Shown: positions 7,129 to 14,769, counted from the stretch's first letter. The stretch is 21,395 nucleotides of DNA from Clostridium sp. CAG:389 (GCA_000438255.1 FR901907.1:1-21395), one strand, 5' to 3'. Translations and numbers: made by a program. The notes: a model not told the origin generated them from the letters alone.

Positions 7129-8496
7129 ATGCTAAAAAAGATATTAGTAGCAAATCGTGGAGAAATTGCTGTAAGAATAATAAGGGCGTGTAGAGAGCTA
7201 GGAATAAGGACAGTTGCTGTATATTCAGAAATAGATAGAGATTCTTTACACAAAGAATTAGCAGATGAAGCTGTATGTATAGGTCCAGCTCCATCAAACA
7301 AAAGTTATTTAAATGTTAAAGCAATAATAGAGGCAGCATGTTTAACAGGATGTGATGGAATACATCCTGGATATGGTTTTTTATCTGAAAATAGTAGTTT
7401 TGCAAAAATGTGTGATGAAATTGGTATAAAGTTTATAGGACCAAATTATAAAATGATTGAATTAATGGGAAATAAATCAAAAGCAAAAGAAACTATGAAA
7501 AATGCAGGTGTTCCAGTAGTTCCTGGTTCAAATGGTTTAGTTGACAATGTGCTAGAAGCTATAAAAGTGGCCTTGAAAATAGGTTACCCAGTAATTTTAA
7601 AAGCAAGTAGTGGTGGCGGTGGTAAAGGTATAAGAATCGCCTATAATGAAAAAGAGCTTGTGAAATTTTACGATTTGGTAAGACAAGAAGCAAAAATTTC
7701 TTTTAATGATGATTCAATCTATATAGAAAAATTTATAGAAAATCCGAGACATATAGAAGTTCAAGTAATGGCAGATGAACATGGAAATGTAATACATTTA
7801 GGTGAAAGAGACTGCACTGTACAAAGAAACAATCAAAAAATGTTAGAGGAAACACCATCAGGAGTAATAACAGACAAGTTAAGACAAAAAATGGGCAAAA
7901 TTACAGTAAATGCTATAAAAGAAGTTGGATATAGTAATGTTGGAACAATTGAATATCTATTAGACAAAAACAAAGATTTTTACTTTATGGAGATGAACAC
8001 AAGGGTTCAAGTTGAACACCCAATAACAGAAGCAATTACAGGTATAGATATAATAAAAGAACAACTAAAAATTGCATCAGGTGAAAAGCTACAATACAAG
8101 CAAGATGACATTAAATTTACAGGACATAGTTTAGAAGCAAGAATAAATGCAGAAAATCCGTATAAAAATTTCATGCCTTGTCCAGGAGAAATAAAAGAAT
8201 TACACATACCCGGAGGAAATGGAATTAGAATTGATACAGCCATTTATCCTGGTTATAAAATTCCACCTACATATGATTCTATGATTGCAAAAATTATTGT
8301 ACATGGAAAAGATAGAAATGAGTCAATTGCTAAGATGAAAAGTGCACTCGGCGAGTTTGTTATTGATGGCATTAATACTAATATTGATTTTTTATATAGG
8401 ATTTTAAAAGATGAGGATTTCATTAGTAATAATTATGATACTTCTTTTATTGCTAAAAAATTTGCTAATAAGGAGAAAGATAATGGTAATAGATAA
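7129..8496 (+). CDS. accC: Acetyl-CoA carboxylase, biotin carboxylase subunit
   Basis: AccC uses ATP and bicarbonate to carboxylate the biotin of AccB. It has the N-terminal KILVANRGEIAVRI, the ATP-grasp Gly-rich loop SSGGGGKGI (about residues 160-168), and the EMNTRVQVEHPITE active-site segment. Length 455 is normal (about 450). AAAGGAAA precedes the ATG. Its stop overlaps the accD start by 14 bases, implying coupled translation. Codon choice shifts from A-ending towards T-ending in the last ~200 bases. Confidence 0.95.
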   Translation: MLKKILVANRGEIAVRIIRACRELGIRTVAVYSEIDRDSLHKELADEAVCIGPAPSNKSYLNVKAIIEAACLTGCDGIHPGYGFLSENSSFAKMCDEIGIKFIGPNYKMIELMGNKSKAKETMKNAGVPVVPGSNGLVDNVLEAIKVALKIGYPVILKASSGGGGKGIRIAYNEKELVKFYDLVRQEAKISFNDDSIYIEKFIENPRHIEVQVMADEHGNVIHLGERDCTVQRNNQKMLEETPSGVITDKLRQKMGKITVNAIKEVGYSNVGTIEYLLDKNKDFYFMEMNTRVQVEHPITEAITGIDIIKEQLKIASGEKLQYKQDDIKFTGHSLEARINAENPYKNFMPCPGEIKELHIPGGNGIRIDTAIYPGYKIPPTYDSMIAKIIVHGKDRNESIAKMKSALGEFVIDGINTNIDFLYRILKDEDFISNNYDTSFIAKKFANKEKDNGNR

Positions 8497-9322
8497 AATC
8501 AAAAAAATAAATCCAAAAGAACCAGATCAAAAAAATGAAAGAGCATCAGATATGTTAGTAGGAAAATGGGTAAAATGCAATAACTGTAAAGAAATACTAT
8601 ACAAAGAAGAATTAAAAAACAATTACAGTATATGTCCAAATTGTGGGCAATATTTCAGATTATCAGCTAGAAGGAGAATAAAACAAATAATAGATGAAGG
8701 AACCTTTAATGAAATAAATGAAAATATGCAAACAAGTGATTTATTAAAATTTGAAGGATATAAAGAAAAAATACAAACACTACAAGAAAAGACAAAAATA
8801 CAAGAAGCAATACAAACAGGAACTGGAAATATAAATGGATTAAAAGTAGCAATTGGAGTTATGGATAGCAATTTTATGATGGGAAGTATGGGAAGTGTTG
8901 TTGGTGAAAAAATAACAAGATTAGTTGAAACTGCAATAAAAGAAAGATTACCTGTTATTTTATTTTGTGTATCAGGTGGTGCTAGAATGCAAGAAGGTAT
9001 AATATCATTAATGCAAATGGCAAAGACATCAGCTGCAATTGCAAAACTAGATAAAGCAGGTTTGCTATATATATCTGTATTAACTGATCCAACAACAGGT
9101 GGAGTTACTGCAAGTTTTGCAAGTTTAGGTGACATTATTTTAGCAGAGCCAGGAGCTTTAATAGGATTTGCGGGACCGCGAGTTATAGAACAAACAATAA
9201 AACAAAAGTTACCAAGTGGATTTCAAAGTTCTGAATTTTTATTAGACCATGGTTTTATTGATAAAATTGTTGAAAGAAAAGATATGAAAGAAACACTATA
9301 TAACATAATTAAGTTGCATTAA
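8483..9322 (+). CDS. accD: Acetyl-CoA carboxylase carboxyltransferase beta subunit
   Basis: AccD, with AccA, transfers the carboxyl group from biotin to acetyl-CoA. The N-terminal zinc ribbon is intact (Cys32-x2-Cys35-x15-Cys51-x2-Cys54), followed by the crotonase-like core with VSGGARMQEG and TDPTTGGVTASFA. I use the ATG at 8483, preceded by AAGGAG (8470-8475), giving 279 residues. A longer reading back to 8411 lies inside accC, and its extra 24 residues are not family-like. accA normally follows directly; here an opposite-strand gene intervenes. Confidence 0.93.
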   Translation: MVIDKIKKINPKEPDQKNERASDMLVGKWVKCNNCKEILYKEELKNNYSICPNCGQYFRLSARRRIKQIIDEGTFNEINENMQTSDLLKFEGYKEKIQTLQEKTKIQEAIQTGTGNINGLKVAIGVMDSNFMMGSMGSVVGEKITRLVETAIKERLPVILFCVSGGARMQEGIISLMQMAKTSAAIAKLDKAGLLYISVLTDPTTGGVTASFASLGDIILAEPGALIGFAGPRVIEQTIKQKLPSGFQSSEFLLDHGFIDKIVERKDMKETLYNIIKLH

Positions 9323-9324
9323 AG

Positions 9325-9358
9325 AAAAAAATATAGGGACAGCACAGCCATCCCCATA
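9325..9358 (-). terminator. Terminator of the minus-strand gene between accD and accA
   Basis: Arms 9332-9343 and 9347-9358 give a 12-bp stem with a 3-base loop in minus-strand RNA. The three imperfect pairs are G-U wobbles only on that strand. A seven-T run follows (A-run 9325-9331 on the plus strand). The T-run starts three bases after the accD stop codon. Confidence 0.8.
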
Positions 9359-9367
9359 AATGTAATG

Positions 9368-9631
9368 TCAGTCATTTTTTTCGTGGAAAATAACATAAGT
9401 CGCTTTCTTATCTTCATCATGGAATACTAGACATTTGTAACTAAGCTTCTCAGCAACAGCATCAACAGTCTCCGGACTAAAATAGCCTGGAAACAAAAGT
9501 GTAATATCCATAATAGACATTGGGCTGAACTTTAATGCGTAATAAACAAAAAGTTTCAAGAACTTATTTTCCTTTCTTTGTTTACACCGTAACTGACAAC
9601 AAGTTATAAAATCCGTAATTTTTTTAATCAT
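9368..9631 (-). CDS. Hypothetical protein encoded antisense inside the acc cluster
   Basis: This 87-residue protein is not recognised. It is soluble by composition: a basic N-terminal half with Cys11, Cys12 and Cys16 in a CCQLRCK cluster, a central hydrophobic/aromatic stretch (about 24-50), and an acidic C-terminus. The segment SPETVDAVAEKLSY could be a helix of a small winged-helix-like domain, but no motif confirms it. Reality as a gene is well supported: AAGGAGG lies 10 bases before the ATG, a consensus promoter (9683-9711) precedes it, and a dedicated terminator follows. GC by count is about 32%, only slightly above neighbours. It splits the usually contiguous accD-accA pair, suggesting a self-contained insertion. 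Confidence 0.7.
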   Translation of the reverse strand: MIKKITDFITCCQLRCKQRKENKFLKLFVYYALKFSPMSIMDITLLFPGYFSPETVDAVAEKLSYKCLVFHDEDKKATYVIFHEKND

Positions 9632-9682
9632 AATAGCTTTCCTCCTTAGGTCTATGGATTTTTATAATATAAGCATAAAATG

Positions 9683-9711
9683 ATTATACCATAAATTAAA
9701 TCAACAGTCAA
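9683..9711 (-). promoter_or_regulatory. Consensus sigma-A promoter for the antisense gene
   Basis: On the minus strand TTGACT (9711-9706) and TATAAT (9688-9683) are separated by exactly 17 bases, 52 bases upstream of the start codon at 9631. This is among the best promoter matches in the window. Confidence 0.85.
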
Positions 9712-9789
9712 AAATTTTAGAGTTAGTGAGAGGTTTATAGGTAAAACCTTTATAAAAACCTAAATAAATTATATAAGGAATAAAATAAA

Positions 9790-10590
9790 ATGAAAACTAT
9801 ATCAGCATGGGATAGAGTAAATATAGCAAGAAAAGCAGAAAGACCAAAATCATTAGATTACATAAATAAAATATTCACAAATTTTATAGAATTACATGGA
9901 GACAGATATTTCGGAGATGACAAATCAATTATAGGTGGAATCGCAGAATTAGATGAAATACCAGTTACAGTAATAGGAGAACAAAAAGGAAAAAATGCCA
10001 AAGAAAATATAGAAAGAAACTTTGGTATGCCGAATCCAGAGGGATACAGAAAAGCATTAAGATTGATGAAACAAGCTGAAAAATTTAATAGACCTATAAT
10101 AACATTCATAGACACACCAGGAGCATATCCAGGAATTGGAGCAGAAGAAAGAGGACAAGGAGAAGCAATTGCCAAAAATTTATTTGAAATGTCACAATTA
10201 AAAGTTCCAACGATATCAATTGTAATAGGAGAAGGTTCTAGTGGTGGAGCATTAGCATTAGGAGTTACAGATATTATAATAATGCTAGAAAATGCAATAT
10301 ATTCTATATTATCACCAGAAGGATTTGCAAGTATTTTATATAAAGATTCAAGCAAATCATCAGAAGCGGCAGAAAAAATGAAAATCACATCAAAAGAATT
10401 GAAAAAATTAGGAGTTATTGATAATATAGTAAAAGAACCAGAAGGTGGAGCACAAGAAGATTTTGAAACAGTTTGTCAAAACTTAAAAGACATATTAAAA
10501 AAATATATAAAAGAATTATCAAATAAGACACAAGATGAATTAATAGAACAAAGATACGAAAAATATAGAAAAATAGGAGGTATTCGATAA
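9790..10590 (+). CDS. accA: Acetyl-CoA carboxylase carboxyltransferase alpha subunit
   Basis: AccA pairs with AccD in the carboxyltransferase. The crotonase-type core is visible: DTPGAYPGIGAEERGQ, then GEGSSGGALALGV (oxyanion-hole glycines), then LSPEGFASILYKD. At 266 residues it matches short Firmicutes AccA proteins, which lack much of the long E. coli N-terminus. A weak AAGGAA precedes the ATG. Its last base overlaps the fabI start (TAATG), so the two are translationally coupled. Because a terminator-bearing antisense gene sits upstream, accA-fabI either rely on read-through from accD or have a promoter in 9712-9789 that I could not identify. Confidence 0.93.
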   Translation: MKTISAWDRVNIARKAERPKSLDYINKIFTNFIELHGDRYFGDDKSIIGGIAELDEIPVTVIGEQKGKNAKENIERNFGMPNPEGYRKALRLMKQAEKFNRPIITFIDTPGAYPGIGAEERGQGEAIAKNLFEMSQLKVPTISIVIGEGSSGGALALGVTDIIIMLENAIYSILSPEGFASILYKDSSKSSEAAEKMKITSKELKKLGVIDNIVKEPEGGAQEDFETVCQNLKDILKKYIKELSNKTQDELIEQRYEKYRKIGGIR

Positions 10591-11360
10591 TGTTATTACA
10601 AGGAAAGAAAATCTTAATAATGGGAATAAGAAACAAATGGAGTATAGCTTGGGGAGCTGCACAATCTGCATATGAGCAAGGAGCTCAAATAATTTTCACA
10701 TATAATTCGGAAGAGAATAAACCTAAAATAGAAAAATTAATGGAAGAAATCCCAGGTTCAAAAGCTTATTCTTGTAATGTTTCAAGTGATGAATCTATAA
10801 AAATATGCTTTGAAACTATATTAAAAGAAAACGGAAAAATAGATGGAATTTTACATGCAATTGCTCACGCAAATACAGAAGATTTAAGAAATGATTTTAT
10901 AAATACTTCAAGAGATGGTTTTTCACATGCGTGTGACATTAGCAGTTATTCATTGATTGCTGTATCAAGAATAGCATCAGAATTAGGTTTATTAAATAAT
11001 AATTCAAGTATTGTTACATTATCATATTATGGTGCAGAAAAAAACATAGAAGGTTATAATGTTATGGGAATTGCAAAAGCTGCATTAGAATCAAGTGTTA
11101 GATATTTAACAAAAGATTTAGGGAAAAATGGAACACGTATAAATGCTATTTCAGCAGGACCAATAAAAACACTTTCAGCAAAAGGAATAAAAGATTTTGG
11201 AAATATTTTAGATATTGTAGAAGAAAAGTCACCATTACATAGAAATGTTACTGCAAAAGAAGTAGGTGATTGCTGCACATTTTTGTTTAGCAATATGTCT
11301 TCTGCAATTACTGGTGAAGTAATACATGTGGATAATGGATTTTCAGTTATAGGTGTATAA
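10590..11360 (+). CDS. fabI: Enoyl-ACP reductase (NADH), FabI type
   Basis: FabI completes each elongation cycle by reducing the enoyl-ACP double bond. The FabI-type atypical SDR signature is clear: Tyr146, then Tyr156-x6-Lys163 in YNVMGIAKAALESSVRYL, at the same residue numbers as E. coli FabI. The N-terminus (MGIRNKWSIAWGAA) is the FabI nucleotide loop. Length 256 is normal. AGGAGG inside the end of accA serves as ribosome-binding site. At the position of E. coli Gly93-Phe94 (triclosan pocket) it has Ala92-His93; Ala is usual in Gram-positive FabI, His is less expected. Many clostridial fab operons use FabK instead. Confidence 0.93.
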   Translation: MLLQGKKILIMGIRNKWSIAWGAAQSAYEQGAQIIFTYNSEENKPKIEKLMEEIPGSKAYSCNVSSDESIKICFETILKENGKIDGILHAIAHANTEDLRNDFINTSRDGFSHACDISSYSLIAVSRIASELGLLNNNSSIVTLSYYGAEKNIEGYNVMGIAKAALESSVRYLTKDLGKNGTRINAISAGPIKTLSAKGIKDFGNILDIVEEKSPLHRNVTAKEVGDCCTFLFSNMSSAITGEVIHVDNGFSVIGV

Positions 11361-11366
11361 AATGAA

Positions 11367-11396
11367 TTGACAGGTGTCATAAAGACCACCTGTCAA
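11367..11396. terminator. Terminator between fabI and the convergent minus-strand gene
   Basis: TTGACAGGTG (11367-11376) pairs with CACCTGTCAA (11387-11396) around a 10-base loop. T-rich sequence follows on both strands, though neither run is long. It lies in the 62-base gap between convergent genes and probably ends both the fatty-acid operon and the opposing transcript. Confidence 0.7.
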
Positions 11397-11422
11397 ATTT
11401 GAAATTTAAAATCATTTTTTAA

Positions 11423-12130
11423 CTATAATTTTTTGTAATTTTGTAAAATATCAACTAATATATTGATTACCAGTAAATCACCTGTTCTATCAAATTCTAT
11501 AACTTCGTGTAGTATAGCAGTTAAGAAGTCTATATATGAAGGATTCTCATTAATTTCTTCCATTGTATGCCCACAAAATAACAGACCAGCTTTTATAGCT
11601 AATTCGATATTTAAAGATCTAGTAGAATAATCAATTTCATCAATATATTTTATAGTTTTAAGTACCCATGCTTCCGTTCCCAATAACGAATCTATTAAAC
11701 ATGCACTTTTTTGTACAAGAGTTAATTCATCAACTTCTTTATTTTGGTTTGAAGCCAATCTATCAAGATTATCATAAAAATCTAGCAAATAGCTTTCATC
11801 ATAGTCAATAACAACTATTGAATCATTATCAGATATGTCTTTATATAAGTTGGTATACATTAAATCACTTACATAGTCAACAATTTCCTTTTCAGTTGAA
11901 TATATTTTTGAAAGTTCTGCTATTTTTTTTGATGCCTCATCTAAATAAATAGAGTTTTTCTCATATTCATATTGTTTAAAGAAAACTATTGCAAGAATAA
12001 ACAATAGAACCAAAATAATCAAAGATTCTAATGTACGTGGAATCCGAAGTATTATACAAAAATAAAACAAGAGCACAAAATACAATAAAGATATAACAAG
12101 ATATATTATTTTTCTAATTTGTTTTTCCAT
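11423..12130 (-). CDS. Two-helix membrane protein with cytoplasmic helical domain, function unknown
   Basis: This 235-residue protein is not recognised. Two hydrophobic helices (about residues 8-29 and 33-52) with a very short turn anchor the N-terminus. The remaining ~180 residues are acidic, helical and probably cytoplasmic, without Cys-rich, HD or nucleotide-binding motifs that I can name. GHTMEEINENPSYID and ILHEVIEFDRTGD near the C-terminus are the most distinctive segments. AGGAGG sits 8 bases before the ATG, and a near-consensus promoter lies at 12189-12217. It is a single-gene unit convergent with fabI. Confidence 0.75.
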   Translation of the reverse strand: MEKQIRKIIYLVISLLYFVLLFYFCIILRIPRTLESLIILVLLFILAIVFFKQYEYEKNSIYLDEASKKIAELSKIYSTEKEIVDYVSDLMYTNLYKDISDNDSIVVIDYDESYLLDFYDNLDRLASNQNKEVDELTLVQKSACLIDSLLGTEAWVLKTIKYIDEIDYSTRSLNIELAIKAGLLFCGHTMEEINENPSYIDFLTAILHEVIEFDRTGDLLVINILVDILQNYKKL

Positions 12131-12188
12131 AAAGTCAACCTCCTAATAAAAATGATTTTTAAAATTTCAATGTGCATTTAATAAATAA

Positions 12189-12217
12189 ATTATAACAAAA
12201 ATATTATGTAAAATCAA
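12189..12217 (-). promoter_or_regulatory. Sigma-A promoter for the 11423-12130 gene
   Basis: On the minus strand TTGATT (12217-12212) is followed after 17 bases by TATAAT (12194-12189), 59 bases before the start codon. Confidence 0.75.
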
Positions 12218-12233
12218 CTATTAAAAGCTAAAA

Positions 12234-12265
12234 ATAAAATAGCCCAATAAAAAGAGCTATTTTAT
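12234..12265. terminator. Terminator downstream of the small Asn-rich peptide gene
   Basis: ATAAAATAGC (12234-12243) pairs with GCTATTTTAT (12256-12265) around a 12-base loop. On the minus strand it is followed by a T-rich run, 17 bases after the peptide stop codon. It separates that small gene from the promoter of the next minus-strand gene. Confidence 0.65.
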
Positions 12266-12281
12266 AATAAAATTCAATAAA

Positions 12282-12380
12282 TTATTTGCAATTATTATTT
12301 CTATTATTTTGTCTTTCTTCATTTTGAGATTGATTATTTCTATTATCTTGATTATTTTTGTTTTTATTAGATTTTGACAT
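12282..12380 (-). CDS. Small Asn/Gln-rich peptide (32 residues)
   Basis: This short gene encodes a very hydrophilic peptide starting MSKSNKNKNNQDNRN. Of its 32 residues, 15 are Asn and 4 Gln; it has several Lys/Arg and a single Cys just before the last Lys. GGAGGTG precedes the ATG at 6-7 bases, and a terminator-like hairpin follows. No hydrophobic segment is present. Composition and size recall the small hydrophilic proteins often made during clostridial sporulation, but no family motif is visible. The strong ribosome-binding site and dedicated terminator are the main support that it is real. Confidence 0.55.
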   Translation of the reverse strand: MSKSNKNKNNQDNRNNQSQNEERQNNRNNNCK

Positions 12381-12448
12381 TAAAATGCACCTCCAATCGA
12401 TATCTAAAAATATTCTTACCGAAAAATGAAAAAATATTCTGTTAAAAA

Positions 12449-12477
12449 TTGTTTTTTTGAAAAAAAAGATATATAAT
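12449..12477 (+). promoter_or_regulatory. Probable murD promoter
   Basis: TTGTTT (12449-12454) and TATAAT (12472-12477) are 17 bases apart, 90 bases upstream of murD. Two further TATAAT hexamers (12494-12499 and 12509-12514) lie between it and the gene but lack a convincing -35. In the 437-base gap between coding genes (12131-12567) the other contents are the small peptide gene, its terminator and the promoter at 12189-12217. Confidence 0.55.
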
Positions 12478-12567
12478 GTGTGAAGTTACACTATATAATG
12501 AAATTGCGTATAATAAATTAAACGCCCCACAAAGAAACAAAAGGGCATAAAGAAAGAAGGAATAAAA

Positions 12568-13968
12568 ATGAGCTATAAAAACAAAAAATTAGAAGAATTT
12601 AATGAATATATAAGATTTAGAAAAGTTGCAGTAATTGGCTTAGGAGTAAGCAATTTACCATTATTAGAATATTTATATAATAAAAAAGCACAAGTAACAG
12701 TATTTGATGAAAGAACATTAGAAGAAATTCCAGAAGAAACCATCAATAAAATAAATACATATGAATTTGACACATTTTTTGGTAAAAATTGTCTTGAAAA
12801 TTTAAATGGATTTAATGTTATTTTTAGATCACCAAGTTGTCTACCAACAAGACCAGAATTGCAAAAAGAGGCAGATAGAGGAGCAATTGTTACAACAGAA
12901 GTTGAAATGCTTATGGAGATGTGCCCATGTAAAATAATTGGTGTAACAGGTAGTGATGGCAAAACAACTACAACAAGTTTAATAAATGCAATTTTACAAC
13001 ATGCAGGTTATAAAACTTTTTTAGGCGGAAATATCGGAACGCCATTATTTACAAAATTGCCAGAAATGGAACCAAATGATATAGTCGTATTAGAATTAAG
13101 TAGTTTTCAATTAATGAATATGAACATTAGTCCAGACATTGCAGTTATTACTAATATAACGCCAAATCATTTAAATATACATAAAGATTATCAAGAATAT
13201 ATTGATGCAAAAAAATGTATATTTAAAAATCAAAAAGAAAATGGAATATTAATATTAAATTATGATAATGATATAACAAGGGAATGTAGCAAAGAAGCGA
13301 ACGGAAAAGTCATATTTTTTAGTAGTAAAACAAAATTAGATAGTGGATTTATAGTTGATGATGATATTATAAAAGAATGTAATGATGGCATAAGAAAACA
13401 TATTTTGAATACTGATGAAGTTATATTAAGAGGAAATCATAATTTTCAAAATATAGCAACAGCTCTTGCCGCTACAAAAACATTAGTTGACACAGAGGTC
13501 GCAGTAGAAGCAATTAAGAAATTTAGGCCTGTTGAACATAGAATTGAATTTGTAAGAGAGATTGATGGAGTTAAGTGGTATAATGATTCTGCAAGTTCTT
13601 CTCCAACAAGAACGATTTCAGGTTTAAATGCATTTAAAGAAAATATAATTTTAATTGCAGGTGGGTATGATAAAAACTTGGAATATGAACCTCTTGCAAA
13701 ACCAGTTATAGATAAAGTTTCAACACTTATTTTGATTGGTCAAACAGCCGAAAAAATATATGATGTTGTAAAAAATGAATCTGAAAAAGAGAATAAAAAA
13801 ATAAATATTAATATGTGTGATACATTAGAGCAAACAATTGAAATTGCTAAAAAATCTGCTAAAAAAGGCGATGTCGTATTATTCTCACCTGCAAGTGCAA
13901 GTTTTGATATGTTTAAAAATTTTGCAGACAGAGGAAATAAATTCAAAGATTTAGTAAATAAGATTTAA
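12568..13968 (+). CDS. murD: UDP-N-acetylmuramoyl-L-alanine--D-glutamate ligase
   Basis: MurD adds D-glutamate to UDP-MurNAc-L-Ala in cytosolic peptidoglycan precursor synthesis. An N-terminal Rossmann-like UDP-binding domain (VAVIGLGVSN, residues 20-29) is followed by the ATP loop GSDGKTTT (128-135), the LELSSFQLM and NITPNHLNIH segments of the central domain, and the C-terminal NDSASSSPTRTISGL ligase signature. Length 466 is typical. AAGAAGGAA precedes the ATG. It is not in a mur cluster; neighbours are unrelated. Terminator-like U-run is absent after it, so transcripts may read into the next gene through the 13978-14045 leader. Confidence 0.95.
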   Translation: MSYKNKKLEEFNEYIRFRKVAVIGLGVSNLPLLEYLYNKKAQVTVFDERTLEEIPEETINKINTYEFDTFFGKNCLENLNGFNVIFRSPSCLPTRPELQKEADRGAIVTTEVEMLMEMCPCKIIGVTGSDGKTTTTSLINAILQHAGYKTFLGGNIGTPLFTKLPEMEPNDIVVLELSSFQLMNMNISPDIAVITNITPNHLNIHKDYQEYIDAKKCIFKNQKENGILILNYDNDITRECSKEANGKVIFFSSKTKLDSGFIVDDDIIKECNDGIRKHILNTDEVILRGNHNFQNIATALAATKTLVDTEVAVEAIKKFRPVEHRIEFVREIDGVKWYNDSASSSPTRTISGLNAFKENIILIAGGYDKNLEYEPLAKPVIDKVSTLILIGQTAEKIYDVVKNESEKENKKININMCDTLEQTIEIAKKSAKKGDVVLFSPASASFDMFKNFADRGNKFKDLVNKI

Positions 13969-13977
13969 CAAAAATAG

Positions 13978-14045
13978 AGCCTCCCTCATACGATATATAA
14001 AACTAATTTGTAGAAAACTACAAATCAGGGAAAATGAGGGAGGTT
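13978..14045 (+). promoter_or_regulatory. Leader RNA structure that buries the ribosome-binding site
   Basis: Bases 13978-13989 (containing CCTCCCTCAT) pair with 14034-14045 (containing ATGAGGGAGG) for 12 bp with one G-U. The 3' arm is itself the Shine-Dalgarno GGGAGG, six bases from the ATG at 14050. Inside the loop a second hairpin is perfect: ATTTGTAG (14006-14013), AAAA, CTACAAAT (14018-14025). Directly after it, AGGGA (14027-14031) could compete for the same TCCCT of the 5' arm, giving an alternative fold that frees the ribosome-binding site. No U-run follows, so a simple terminator is unlikely. It matches no riboswitch class I recognise. Confidence 0.55.
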
Positions 14046-14049
14046 AATT

Positions 14050-14715
14050 ATGTATAACGAAACATATGATAATTACATAAGAAGTATTTTAGGATATCCA
14101 ACAAGAAATCAATTTGAACAGTATAATTATGAGCCACAAGAATATCAAGAATATAGAAATCCAACATTTAATACTAACATTAATATATCTGGAAATAATG
14201 TTGAACTAGAAAATAGCTATCCTGAAATATATAAAATTGTGTATCCTATGGTAACTAAGAAATGTGACAATATGAGGGGAGAAACTATTACCAGAGATGA
14301 TATCGAAAATATGACAGATGAAATTTATTACGCATTAGAAGCTAAAAATGAAACAAGAGTAAATATCAATTTGACAAATGATGTAAATAATGTCAGAACT
14401 ACAAATATTTCAACATCGAATAATAATTCTAGTATCAAAAGAACAGAAAGTAGAAAACCTGATGTTAAAATATCTGAAGCTGCGGGGGAGAATAATGAAA
14501 AGAGACAATTTAATAGTGGATTAAGAGATTTAATACAAATTTTATTAATACGTGAACTGCTAAATAGACGTAGACCACCATTCAGGCCACCTATGCCAAA
14601 TCCACCAGGTCCCGGACCCCGTCCACCAATGAGACCTCCGTTTAGACCTGGCCCAGGAAGACCGCCTTTCAACAGAGATTTTGGAAGCTTTGATGACTTA
14701 TATGAACAATTTTAA
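14050..14715 (+). CDS. Tyr/Asn-rich protein with Pro-Arg-rich C-terminus, function unknown
   Basis: This 221-residue protein is not assigned to a characterised family. Residues 1-40 are rich in Tyr, Glu, Asn and Gln. Residues 54-100 form a compact conserved-looking block (NSYPEIYKIVYPMV, a CDNM, then TDEIYYALE). Residues 101-150 are a polar Asn/Ser/Thr linker, 155-172 a short hydrophobic helix (GLRDLIQILLIRELL), and 176-206 a Pro/Arg/Gly/Phe repeat (PPFRP, PPMRP, GPGRP) before a Phe/Asp tail. No signal peptide is seen. The design recalls spore-coat or other assembly proteins, which is inference only. The Pro-rich block is locally GC-rich. Translation is probably controlled by the leader at 13978-14045. 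Confidence 0.75.
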   Translation: MYNETYDNYIRSILGYPTRNQFEQYNYEPQEYQEYRNPTFNTNINISGNNVELENSYPEIYKIVYPMVTKKCDNMRGETITRDDIENMTDEIYYALEAKNETRVNINLTNDVNNVRTTNISTSNNNSSIKRTESRKPDVKISEAAGENNEKRQFNSGLRDLIQILLIRELLNRRRPPFRPPMPNPPGPGPRPPMRPPFRPGPGRPPFNRDFGSFDDLYEQF

Positions 14716-14736
14716 ACTAGAATGGAAAAAAATTAC

Positions 14737-14769
14737 AAATATGCAAATTAAAATTTGCATATTTTTTTT
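14737..14769 (+). terminator. Rho-independent terminator after the Pro-rich protein gene
   Basis: Arms 14737-14749 and 14752-14764 form a near-perfect stem centred on TGCAAATT/AATTTGCA, running straight into a T-run that ends at 14769. Confidence 0.85.

Noticed and set aside
8411..8482. N-terminal extension of accD into accC
   Set aside because: It lies in another frame of accC, lacks family similarity, and a good ribosome-binding site precedes the ATG at 8483.
9731..9761. Imperfect hairpin (AGGTTTATAGGT ... ) before accA
   Set aside because: The stem needs two bulges and has no U-run or overlap with the ribosome-binding site; it is weak enough to be chance in A/T-rich DNA.
12406..12440. 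Direct repeat AAAAATATTCT (12406-12416 and 12430-12440)
   Set aside because: Eleven A/T-rich bases repeated once is expected by chance here; no further copies or symmetry.
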